From JBBSHJ01 sp038253135 (GTDB lineage Bacteria; Actinomycetota; Actinomycetes; Mycobacteriales; QHCD01): a stretch of 6,260 bases of DNA. How positions within the stretch are numbered: the stretch's first letter is position 1; each line of letters begins with the position of its first letter. Under the pieces are notes generated by a model, which worked only from the letters and a program-made list of their open reading frames with translations, was not told where the DNA came from and did no database searches. The stretch spans positions 1 to 6,260 of the forward strand of contig JBBSHJ010000144.1 of assembly GCA_038253135.1 (NCBI GenBank). Direction: 5' to 3'. Below, one piece after another: positions 1 to 5,551 of the stretch. Position numbers and translations under genes: made by a program.

Positions 1-553
1 CGAGGCCGGCGAAGAACGCGTCCATCACCTGGTCGTAGCGGTCCGGGGAGAAGATGAGGGTCACGTTGACGCTGATGCCCTGACTCAGCGTCTCGGTGAT
101 CGCGCGAAGGCCCGCGACGGTCGCGGGGATCTTGATGAAGAGGTTGGGCCGGTCGACCAGCCACCACAGCGCCTTCGCCTCGGCGATTGTCTTCGCGGTG
201 TCGTGCGCGAGTCGCGGGTCGACCTCGATCGACACCCGGCCGTCGACACCGCCGGAGGCGTCGTACGCCGGCCGCAGCACGTCACAGGCCGCCCGCACGT
301 CGGCGGTCGTGATCGAGCGGACCGCCTCCTCGATCTTTACCTCGCGCAAGGCGAGGTCGGCACACTGCTCGTCGTAGGCGTCGCCCTTGGCCAGGGCGCT
401 CGCGAAGATCGTCGGGTTGGTCGTGACCCCGACGACCTCCTTGTCCTTGGCCAGCGCGGCCAGATTGCCGGTCCGCAGCCGCTCGCGGGAGAGGTCGTCG
501 AGCCAGATGGCGACCCCGGCGGCGGAGAGGTCCTTCAGTGCAGTGGTGCTCAT
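1..553 (-). CDS. tal: Transaldolase, N-terminal half (cut by left window edge)
   Basis: Transaldolase moves a dihydroxyacetone unit from sedoheptulose 7-phosphate to glyceraldehyde 3-phosphate in the cytoplasmic non-oxidative pentose phosphate pathway. Reading the minus strand from ATG 553 gives 184 residues before the window ends, about half of the usual 360-370. Seen directly: WLDDLSRERL at residues 17-26 (holding the conserved N-terminal acidic pair), VVGVTTNPTIF at 40-50, DGRVSIEVDPRLAHDT at 104-119, and NLFIKIPAT at 137-145. Lys141 in that last motif is the expected Schiff-base lysine. The wording is that of the actinobacterial transaldolase subfamily, as in mycobacteria. The start is supported by GAGGAAG eight bases upstream. 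The gene lies 61 bp downstream of tkt on the same strand, so the two are very likely co-transcribed. No frameshift is visible in the part present. Identification is firm, but the C-terminal half cannot be checked. Confidence 0.97.
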   Translation of the reverse strand, partial: MSTTALKDLSAAGVAIWLDDLSRERLRTGNLAALAKDKEVVGVTTNPTIFASALAKGDAYDEQCADLALREVKIEEAVRSITTADVRAACDVLRPAYDASGGVDGRVSIEVDPRLAHDTAKTIAEAKALWWLVDRPNLFIKIPATVAGLRAITETLSQGISVNVTLIFSPDRYDQVMDAFFAGL

Positions 554-561
554 GACTATCG

Positions 562-568
562 CTTCCTC
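562..568 (-). promoter_or_regulatory. Ribosome binding site of tal
   Basis: The minus strand reads GAGGAAG, a good match to the anti-Shine-Dalgarno complement, with an 8-nt spacer to ATG at 553. It fixes the tal start and shows that translation is initiated independently of tkt despite the short 61-bp gap. Confidence 0.8.
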
Positions 569-614
569 GTGATCCAGAGTTACGTATGGGCGGACGGATG
601 GCAGCACGCGCGGG

Positions 615-2750
615 TCAGGTACCGGTGGTCTCACCCGTGATCGCGCCGGCGCGTTCGAGACTGGCGTGCGCGGCGGCGACGACCCGGTCAGGGGTGAAGC
701 CGAACTGCTCGAAGAGCACGGCGTAGTTGGCGCTCGCGCCGAAATGTTCGAGGCTGACCATCTCGCCCGCTTCGCCGACGAAGTCCCGCCAGCCCATCGC
801 GATGCCGGCCTCGACGGACACCCGCGCGCGGATGTCCGGCGGCAGGACCTGCTGGCGGTACGACGCCTCCTGCTCGTTGAACCACTCGACGCACGGCATC
901 GACACGACCCGGGTGCCGATGCCCTCCTCCTCGAGCTTCTCGCGCGCGGCGACGGCGAGCTGGACCTCCGAACCGGTCGCGATCAGGATGACCTGCGGCC
1001 GGCCGGTGCTCGCGTCGGCCAGAACGTAGCCGCCCTTCGCGACGCCCTCGGCCGAGCCGAACGCGTCGCGGTCGAAGATCGGCAGGTTCTGCCGCGACAG
1101 CGCCAGGCCGGCCGGCCGGTCGCTGTGCTCGAGCACGGTGCGCCAGGCGACCGCGGTCTCGTTGGCGTCGCCGGGTCGTACGACGGAGAGGCCCGGGATC
1201 GCCCGCAGCGCGGCCAGGTGCTCCACCGGCTGGTGCGTCGGCCCGTCCTCGCCGAGGCCGATCGAGTCGTGCGTCCACACGTAGGTCACCGGCAGCTGCA
1301 TCAGCGCGGCCAGCCGGACGGCCGGACGCATGTAGTCGCTGAAGACCAGGAAGGTTCCGCCGTAGGGACGGGTGCCGCCGTGCAGCGCGATGCCGTTCAG
1401 GATCGCGGCCATCACGTGTTCGCGGATGCCGAAGTGCAGGGTGCGGCCGTAGGGTCCGCCGGGAAATTCCTTGGTCTGGTGCACCGCCGGCAGGAAGGAC
1501 GGCTCGCCCTTCATCGTGGTGTTGTTGGAGCCGGCGAGGTCCGCGGATCCGCCCCAGATCTCGGGGACCGGGATCAGTGACTCGAGCACCGCCTCGGACG
1601 CCGTGCGGGTGGCGACGCCCTTCGCGTCCGCCGGCCAGGACGGCAGGTTGTCCGCCCAGCCGGCAGGGAGGGTGCGGGTGCGCAGCCGGTCGAAGAGGGC
1701 CACGCCGTCGGGGTGTTTCGCCGCCCAGGCGTCGAAGCCCTGCTGCCACTCGGCGTGCGCGGCCTGGCCGCGGTCGACGACCTCGCGGGCCCGGGCGAGC
1801 ACGTCGGCGTGGACGTCGAAGGTCTTCACCGGGTCGAGTCCGAGCGCCTCCTTGGTCGCCGCGACCTCGTCCTCGCCAAGCGCGGAACCATGTGCCGCAC
1901 CGGTGTTCTGCTTGTTCGGAGCGGGCCAGGCGATGATCGTGCGCAGCTTGATGATGGACGGCTTGTCGGTGCGCGCCTTGGCCCGCTCGTATGCCCGTTC
2001 GAGCGCGGCCACGTTCTCGTCGTAGGAACCGTCGTCCGTCAGCCACTCGACCGACTGGGTGTGCCAACCGTAGGCGTCGTACCGCTTGAGCACGTCCTCG
2101 GAGAACGCGACGTTGGTGTCGTCCTCGATGGAGATGTGGTTGTCGTCGTAGAGCAGGATCAGGCCGCCGAGCTGCTGATGCCCGGCCAGCGAGCTGGCCT
2201 CGCCGGAGATGCCCTCTTCGAGGTCGCCGTCCGAGGCGAAGACATAGATGTGGTGGTCGAACGGGCTCGTGCCCTCGGGCGCGTCGGGGTCCAGCATCCC
2301 CCGCTCCCGGCGGGCGGCTATCGCCATGCCCACCGCCATGCCGACCCCCTGCCCGAGCGGGCCGGTGGTCGACTCCACGCCGACCGTGTGCCCGTGCTCC
2401 GGGTGGCCGGGGGTGCGGGAGCCCCAGGTGCGCAACGACTTGAGGTCGTCGAGCTCGAGGCCGTAGCCGGAGAGGTAGAGCTGGATGTACAGCGTGAGGC
2501 TGGAGTGCCCGCAGGACAGCACGAAGCGGTCGCGGCCGGCCCAGTGCGGGTCGGTCGGGTCGTGCCGCAGGAGCTTTTGGAACAGGAGGTACGCCGCCGG
2601 CGCCAGGCTCATTGCCGTGCCCGGATGTCCGTTGCCCGTCTTCTGGACCGCGTCCATCGCCAGGGTGCGGATCATGTCGATGGCCTTGTGGTCGACGTCG
2701 GTCCAGCCCGCGGCGGGCGTGAAGGTCGACTTCTCGACTGCCTTGCTCAC
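615..2750 (-). CDS. tkt: Transketolase (ThDP-dependent)
   Basis: Transketolase transfers two-carbon ketol units between sugar phosphates (for example xylulose 5-phosphate to ribose 5-phosphate or erythrose 4-phosphate) in the cytoplasm, using thiamine diphosphate and a divalent metal. The 711 residues are full length for the family. Seen in order: the N-terminal ThDP domain with TGNGHPG at 38-44, SCGHSS at 79-84 and GHPEHGHTVGVESTTGPLGQG around 115-135; the metal/ThDP motif SDGDLEEG at 173-180 with Asn204 in YDDNHISIED; the central pyrimidine-binding domain with GIREH at 441-445, whose Glu444 is the expected cofactor-activating glutamate, and HDSIGLGEDGPTHQPVEHL at 494-512; and the C-terminal transketolase domain with ATGSEV at 591-596. 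The start is GTG 2750, preceded by GAGGAG with a 9-nt spacer. It is first gene of a tkt-tal operon and divergent from ctaB. The first Gly of the usual GDG motif is Ser, which is normal in actinobacterial transketolases. Confidence 0.98.
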   Translation of the reverse strand: MSKAVEKSTFTPAAGWTDVDHKAIDMIRTLAMDAVQKTGNGHPGTAMSLAPAAYLLFQKLLRHDPTDPHWAGRDRFVLSCGHSSLTLYIQLYLSGYGLELDDLKSLRTWGSRTPGHPEHGHTVGVESTTGPLGQGVGMAVGMAIAARRERGMLDPDAPEGTSPFDHHIYVFASDGDLEEGISGEASSLAGHQQLGGLILLYDDNHISIEDDTNVAFSEDVLKRYDAYGWHTQSVEWLTDDGSYDENVAALERAYERAKARTDKPSIIKLRTIIAWPAPNKQNTGAAHGSALGEDEVAATKEALGLDPVKTFDVHADVLARAREVVDRGQAAHAEWQQGFDAWAAKHPDGVALFDRLRTRTLPAGWADNLPSWPADAKGVATRTASEAVLESLIPVPEIWGGSADLAGSNNTTMKGEPSFLPAVHQTKEFPGGPYGRTLHFGIREHVMAAILNGIALHGGTRPYGGTFLVFSDYMRPAVRLAALMQLPVTYVWTHDSIGLGEDGPTHQPVEHLAALRAIPGLSVVRPGDANETAVAWRTVLEHSDRPAGLALSRQNLPIFDRDAFGSAEGVAKGGYVLADASTGRPQVILIATGSEVQLAVAAREKLEEEGIGTRVVSMPCVEWFNEQEASYRQQVLPPDIRARVSVEAGIAMGWRDFVGEAGEMVSLEHFGASANYAVLFEQFGFTPDRVVAAAHASLERAGAITGETTGT

Positions 2751-2759
2751 GCGATCGCG

Positions 2760-2765
2760 CTCCTC
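2760..2765 (-). promoter_or_regulatory. Ribosome binding site of tkt
   Basis: The minus strand reads GAGGAG, nine bases before GTG 2750. It supports the GTG start over any internal ATG. The spacer contains the palindrome GCGATCGC (2751-2758), which has no evident role. Confidence 0.75.
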
Positions 2766-2803
2766 ACAGTCCGGTTCTCATTGATGTCCGTCTTCCCGCG
2801 CCC

Positions 2804-2831
2804 GGGATCGACGCAGAGAAGGGATCGATGC
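2804..2831. repeat. Imperfect 11-bp direct repeat in tkt leader
   Basis: GGGATCGACGC (2804-2814) and GGGATCGATGC (2821-2831) match at 10 of 11 positions, with start-to-start spacing of 17 nt. They lie about 54-81 bp upstream of the tkt start, next to the hairpin. No known operator is recognised. This could be a regulator site or chance in GC-rich DNA. Confidence 0.45.
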
Positions 2832-2850
2832 GGCTCGTTTTCGACGAGCC
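2832..2850 (-). promoter_or_regulatory. Hairpin in tkt upstream leader
   Basis: GGCTCGT (2832-2838) and ACGAGCC (2844-2850) form a perfect 7-bp stem with a 5-nt loop. If tkt is transcribed from further upstream, this would fold in its 5' leader, ending about 80 bp before the start codon. A further CGAGCC at 2859-2864 could compete for the 2832-2837 arm, giving two alternative pairings. There is no U-run after the stem on either strand, so a classic intrinsic terminator is unlikely. The structure is seen; a role in attenuation, mRNA stability or protein binding is inference. Confidence 0.45.
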
Positions 2851-3019
2851 TTCCCCGTCGAGCCTAGTGCCCAGCGCTGGCGGGTCGCTGCGCCGGTCGC
2901 GATGATATTTCGCACTGGTGGCGGCCGGGGCGACGGGCGCGACAGCGGTCACGATGCGGCCTGACCCGGCCGATACAGTGAGGACACCCCTTCCGGTTTC
3001 GACCGTCGTCCGTTTTCGT

Positions 3020-3025
3020 GAGGTG
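3020..3025 (+). promoter_or_regulatory. Ribosome binding site deciding the ctaB TTG start
   Basis: GAGGTG lies nine bases before TTG 3035. The competing in-frame starts GTG 2918, ATG 2954, GTG 2978 and GTG 3023 have no comparable purine-rich site at the right distance, and GTG 3023 overlaps this one. It is the main argument for the short form of ctaB. Confidence 0.55.
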
Positions 3026-3034
3026 CTGACTCCG

Positions 3035-3946
3035 TTGTCCGCGATCACCGGCAGCACGCCGCCGCGGCGCACCCTCGGAAGCGTCCTGTCGGCGTACGTC
3101 GGCCTGACCAAACCGCGCATCATCGAGCTGCTTCTGGTCACGACCGTCCCGACCATGATGCTGGCCGCTCGCGGGCTGCCCACCTGGTGGACGCTCGCCG
3201 CGACCCTCGTGGGGGGCACCCTCGCGGCCGGCAGCGCGAACGTCTTCAACTGCTACGTCGACCGGGACATCGACGAGAAGATGAGGCGGACCCGCCGGCG
3301 CCCGCTGGCCCGGCACGCGGTCACCCCGCGCAGCGCCCTGGTCTTCGGGATCGTGCTCGGAACGGCCGCCACCGCCTGGCTGGCGCTGACGGTCAACCCG
3401 CTGTCGGCGGGCTTGGCCGACGCCACGATCCTGTTCTACGTCTTCGTCTACTCGATGGGCCTGAAGCGGCGGACGTCGCAGAACGTGGTGTGGGGCGGCG
3501 CCGCCGGCTGCATGCCGGCGCTGATCGGCTGGTCCGCGGTCACCGGCACCGTCTCGTGGCCGGCGGCCACGCTCTTCCTCGTGATCTTCTTCTGGACCCC
3601 GCCGCACACCTGGGCGCTCGGCCTGCGCTACCGGGAGGACTACGCGGCGGCCGGCGTACCGATGCTTCCCGTCGTCGCGCCGGCCACGGTCGTCGCGCGC
3701 CGCATCGTCTACTACACCTGGGCCATGGTCGCGGCATCGCTCGTGCTGTGGCCGCTGGCGACCGGCTGGATCTACGGGGCATCCGCCGTGGTGCTCGGCA
3801 TGGCGTTCCTGGTCTTCGCCTATCGCCTGCGCGGCGAGGCGCGCCGCGGTGCGGCGCTGTCGTCCTTCGCGCTGTTCAAGTGGTCCAACAGCTATCTTTC
3901 GCTGCTCTTCGTCGCGGTTGCCGTCGACGCCCTCGTCCTGCACTGA
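3035..3946 (+). CDS. ctaB: Protoheme IX farnesyltransferase (heme O synthase)
   Basis: This integral membrane UbiA-type prenyltransferase adds a farnesyl group from farnesyl diphosphate to heme B to give heme O, the precursor of heme A in aa3-type cytochrome c oxidase. From TTG 3035 it is 303 residues, close to the mycobacterial protein (about 308). Seen: YVGLTKPRIIELLLVTTVP at 21-39; the Mg/diphosphate motif NCYVDRDIDEKM at 72-83 with Asn72, Asp76 and Asp80; LKRRTSQNVVWGGAAGCMP at 143-161; FFWTPPHTWALGLRY at 186-200; and the second aspartate motif EDYAAAGVPMLP at 201-212. Several long hydrophobic stretches fit the usual multi-pass fold. GTG 2918, ATG 2954, GTG 2978 and GTG 3023 are in-frame alternatives. 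Codons between about 2960 and 3034 often end in A or T, unlike the rest of the gene, so I prefer 3035. It is divergent from tkt and convergent with the HtrA gene. Confidence 0.96.
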   Translation: MSAITGSTPPRRTLGSVLSAYVGLTKPRIIELLLVTTVPTMMLAARGLPTWWTLAATLVGGTLAAGSANVFNCYVDRDIDEKMRRTRRRPLARHAVTPRSALVFGIVLGTAATAWLALTVNPLSAGLADATILFYVFVYSMGLKRRTSQNVVWGGAAGCMPALIGWSAVTGTVSWPAATLFLVIFFWTPPHTWALGLRYREDYAAAGVPMLPVVAPATVVARRIVYYTWAMVAASLVLWPLATGWIYGASAVVLGMAFLVFAYRLRGEARRGAALSSFALFKWSNSYLSLLFVAVAVDALVLH

Positions 3947-3977
3947 CGGGCTCGCGCAGGCGCCGGCATTGGTGCGA

Positions 3978-4008
3978 CCCTGCCGCATCCACGAGGGACG
4001 CGGCAGGG
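3978..4008. terminator. Probable bidirectional terminator hairpin between ctaB and htrA
   Basis: CCCTGCCGC (3978-3986) pairs perfectly with GCGGCAGGG (4000-4008). After one A-C mismatch the stem continues with TCC/GGA, leaving a 5-nt loop (3991-3995). It sits in the 87-bp gap between the convergent stop codons of ctaB (3946) and the HtrA-like gene (4034), where a shared terminator is expected. Neither strand shows a U-run after the stem, which is common for actinobacterial terminators but weakens the call. Confidence 0.7.
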
Positions 4009-4033
4009 CCGGCTGGAGGAGAGAATCTGATCC

Positions 4034-5503
4034 TCAGTCGGATCCGAGCCGCACCGTCGCGGTGTGCGAGCTGCCGTCGCGGGAGTAGGTCACGGTGACC
4101 GCCTCGCCGGGGCGGTGCGCGCGTACGGCGGCGACGAGCGCGTCCGAGGTGTCGATCTGCCGGCCGTCGACCTTGGTGATCACGTCGCCCGTCCGCAGTC
4201 CCGCCCCCGCCGCGGCGCCGCCGCTCGTCACCGACCGGACCTGCGCGCCGGTGCCGACGCCGGTCGCCGAGGCACTGTCCGAGGCGCTCACGCCGAGCCG
4301 CGCGTGCGTCGCCTTCGTGCCCGCGGCGAGCTGGGCGACGACCGGTCGGGCCTCGTCGATCGGGATCGCGAAGCCGAGTCCGATCGAGCCCGACTGGCTG
4401 CTCGAGCTCGAGTCGCCGAGCGAGGCGATCGCGGAGTTGATCCCGATCACGCGGCCCTGCAGGTCGACCAGCGGGCCGCCGGAGTTGCCCGGGTTGATCG
4501 CGGCATCGGTCTGTATCGCGTCGATGACCGTCGCCTGGCTCGCGGGCGCGGACCGGCCCTGCCCGCCGCCGTACGGATCGCCCTGACCGCCTTGGCCGGG
4601 GCTCGAGGTCTGCACCGGGCGGTTGAGGGCGCTGATGATGCCGGACGTGACACTGCCGGACAGGCCGAGCGGCGACCCGATCGCGACCACCGGCTGGCCG
4701 ACTGCGACGTCGGCGGACGAGCCGAGCGTGGCCGGGGTCAACCCGCTCACCCTCGCTGCCTTGACCACGGCAAGATCGGTGACCCGGTCGCGCCCGAGGA
4801 TCGAGGCCTTGACCGTCCTGCCGGTGCTCAGCGTCACGCTGAGCGTGCCCCCGCCGTTCGCGGCGGCCTCGACGACGTGGTTGTTGGTGAGGATCTCGCC
4901 GTCGGAGGTGAGGATGACGCCGGTGCCCTCGTCGCCGCCGCCGCTCGTCGCGACGGTGATGGAGACGACGCTGGGCATCACCTTGGCGGCGACCTGCTGC
5001 ACCGAGCCGGCCGGCGCCTTCGTCGGCGTGGTGGACGAGTTCTTGTTGTCGGTGTTGTTCCCGGCGGGCGTGCCGGCCAATGCGCTGACGACCTTGGTCG
5101 TCGTGTTCGTGGCCTGACCCTCGATGGCGGCACCCGCAATGCCGCCACCCACGGCGGCGAGGACGACCGCGGTGCCGACGGCGACCATCCGGCCCCGATG
5201 TCGCGGCTTGGCGGTCGTGACCGCCGGCGCATTGCCGCCCGGTCCGGGTGGCGCCGGCTCGCCCGGGTAACCGGCCGGCCAGGACGGCGCCGCCCACGGC
5301 GCCGTATTGGTGCGGTTCTGTCCATAAAGACCGGTCCGGTACGTCGGCGGGTCGGTCGGCGGGGCCGGGGGGCTCCAGGCGGCGGACTCGTACTCGTGCG
5401 CCTGCGGCTGATAGCCGTGTGAGGGTGGGTCCGGGGGACGCTGCTCTGGGTTGCCGGCGTGCGGCGATCCGTCTGCCATGCCTTTCACCGTGCCCCTTGA
5501 CAC
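4034..5503 (-). CDS. htrA: Membrane-anchored HtrA/DegP-type serine protease with PDZ domain (PepD-like)
   Basis: This is a trypsin-like protease/chaperone expected to degrade or hold misfolded proteins outside the membrane. From GTG 5503 it has 489 residues: a Pro/Gly/Tyr-rich cytoplasmic N-terminus (about 12-92), a basic flank KPRHRGR, one membrane helix about 104-126, a Thr/Asn/Ser-rich linker to about 165, the protease domain about 168-395, and a PDZ domain about 400-487. The catalytic triad is visible: His209 in TNNHVV, Asp243 in VTDLAVVK, and Ser341 in NPGNSGGPL. A Gly/Gln/Ser-rich insert lies at about 299-323. The layout matches mycobacterial PepD (HtrA2). It starts 48 bp after the kinase stop on the same strand, as in the mprA-mprB-pepD order. 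The start is uncertain: GTG 5503 has only a weak AGG nine bases upstream, and ATG 5479 (residue 9) and GTG 5488 are alternatives. The assignment as a PepD ortholog is by likeness and context. Confidence 0.95.
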   Translation of the reverse strand: MSRGTVKGMADGSPHAGNPEQRPPDPPSHGYQPQAHEYESAAWSPPAPPTDPPTYRTGLYGQNRTNTAPWAAPSWPAGYPGEPAPPGPGGNAPAVTTAKPRHRGRMVAVGTAVVLAAVGGGIAGAAIEGQATNTTTKVVSALAGTPAGNNTDNKNSSTTPTKAPAGSVQQVAAKVMPSVVSITVATSGGGDEGTGVILTSDGEILTNNHVVEAAANGGGTLSVTLSTGRTVKASILGRDRVTDLAVVKAARVSGLTPATLGSSADVAVGQPVVAIGSPLGLSGSVTSGIISALNRPVQTSSPGQGGQGDPYGGGQGRSAPASQATVIDAIQTDAAINPGNSGGPLVDLQGRVIGINSAIASLGDSSSSSQSGSIGLGFAIPIDEARPVVAQLAAGTKATHARLGVSASDSASATGVGTGAQVRSVTSGGAAAGAGLRTGDVITKVDGRQIDTSDALVAAVRAHRPGEAVTVTYSRDGSSHTATVRLGSD

Positions 5504-5528
5504 TGAGAAGAACCTGAATCCCGGCTGA
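5503..5528 (-). promoter_or_regulatory. Three phased YTCAG repeats upstream of htrA; candidate response-regulator site
   Basis: On the minus strand CTCAG, TTCAG and CTCAG occur with their TCAG cores at 5525-5528, 5514-5517 and 5503-5506, exactly 11 nt apart. One-helical-turn direct repeats are the usual site form for OmpR-family regulators, the class of the expected partner of the adjacent kinase. As I recall, MprA binds two loosely conserved 8-bp direct repeats within 19 bp, which fits this spacing. The third copy overlaps GTG 5503, which would make more sense if translation starts at ATG 5479. Repeats are seen; function is inferred. Confidence 0.4.
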
Positions 5529-5551
5529 GTTCTGGGTGCGAACGCTCGACG

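Larger units (their letters stand above)
2751..3034. other. Divergent tkt/ctaB intergenic region
   Basis: About 284 bp lie between the tkt start and the preferred ctaB start. It should hold both outward promoters. AT content is locally raised around 2901-2910. Minus-strand TATCAT (2902-2907) and TAGGCT (2861-2866) fit the loose actinobacterial -10 pattern TANNNT and could serve tkt. Plus-strand TACAGT (2974-2979) could serve ctaB. None has a convincing -35 at the right distance, so these are only candidates. The region also contains a hairpin, an imperfect direct repeat and a 10-bp palindrome (CCAGCGCTGG, 2871-2880). An in-frame GTG extension of ctaB to 2918 overlaps it, but I consider that stretch non-coding. 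Confidence 0.6.

Noticed and set aside
666..2067. Long open frames overlapping tkt on both strands
   Set aside because: tkt carries all family motifs in one frame over its full length; the others are compositionally biased shadows.
2223..2232. Ser in place of the first Gly of the GDG cofactor motif of transketolase
   Set aside because: SDG is, from family knowledge, the usual form in actinobacterial transketolases; the metal-binding Asp and Asn are present, so there is no sign of inactivity.
1713..2867. A 384-codon plus-strand open frame opposite the 5' half of tkt
   Set aside because: Val/Gly/Arg/Asp-rich translation typical of the complement of a GC-rich gene, with no domain recognised.
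2864..3988. A 374-codon open frame antisense to ctaB
   Set aside because: Low-complexity Arg/Gly/Asp/Gln-rich translation with no motif, lying opposite a well-conserved membrane enzyme. It is a shadow frame.
5497..5502. Perfect plus-strand TTGACA, like a -35 box
   Set aside because: It points away from the minus-strand genes, no -10-like hexamer follows at 16-18 nt, and no plus-strand gene lies downstream.
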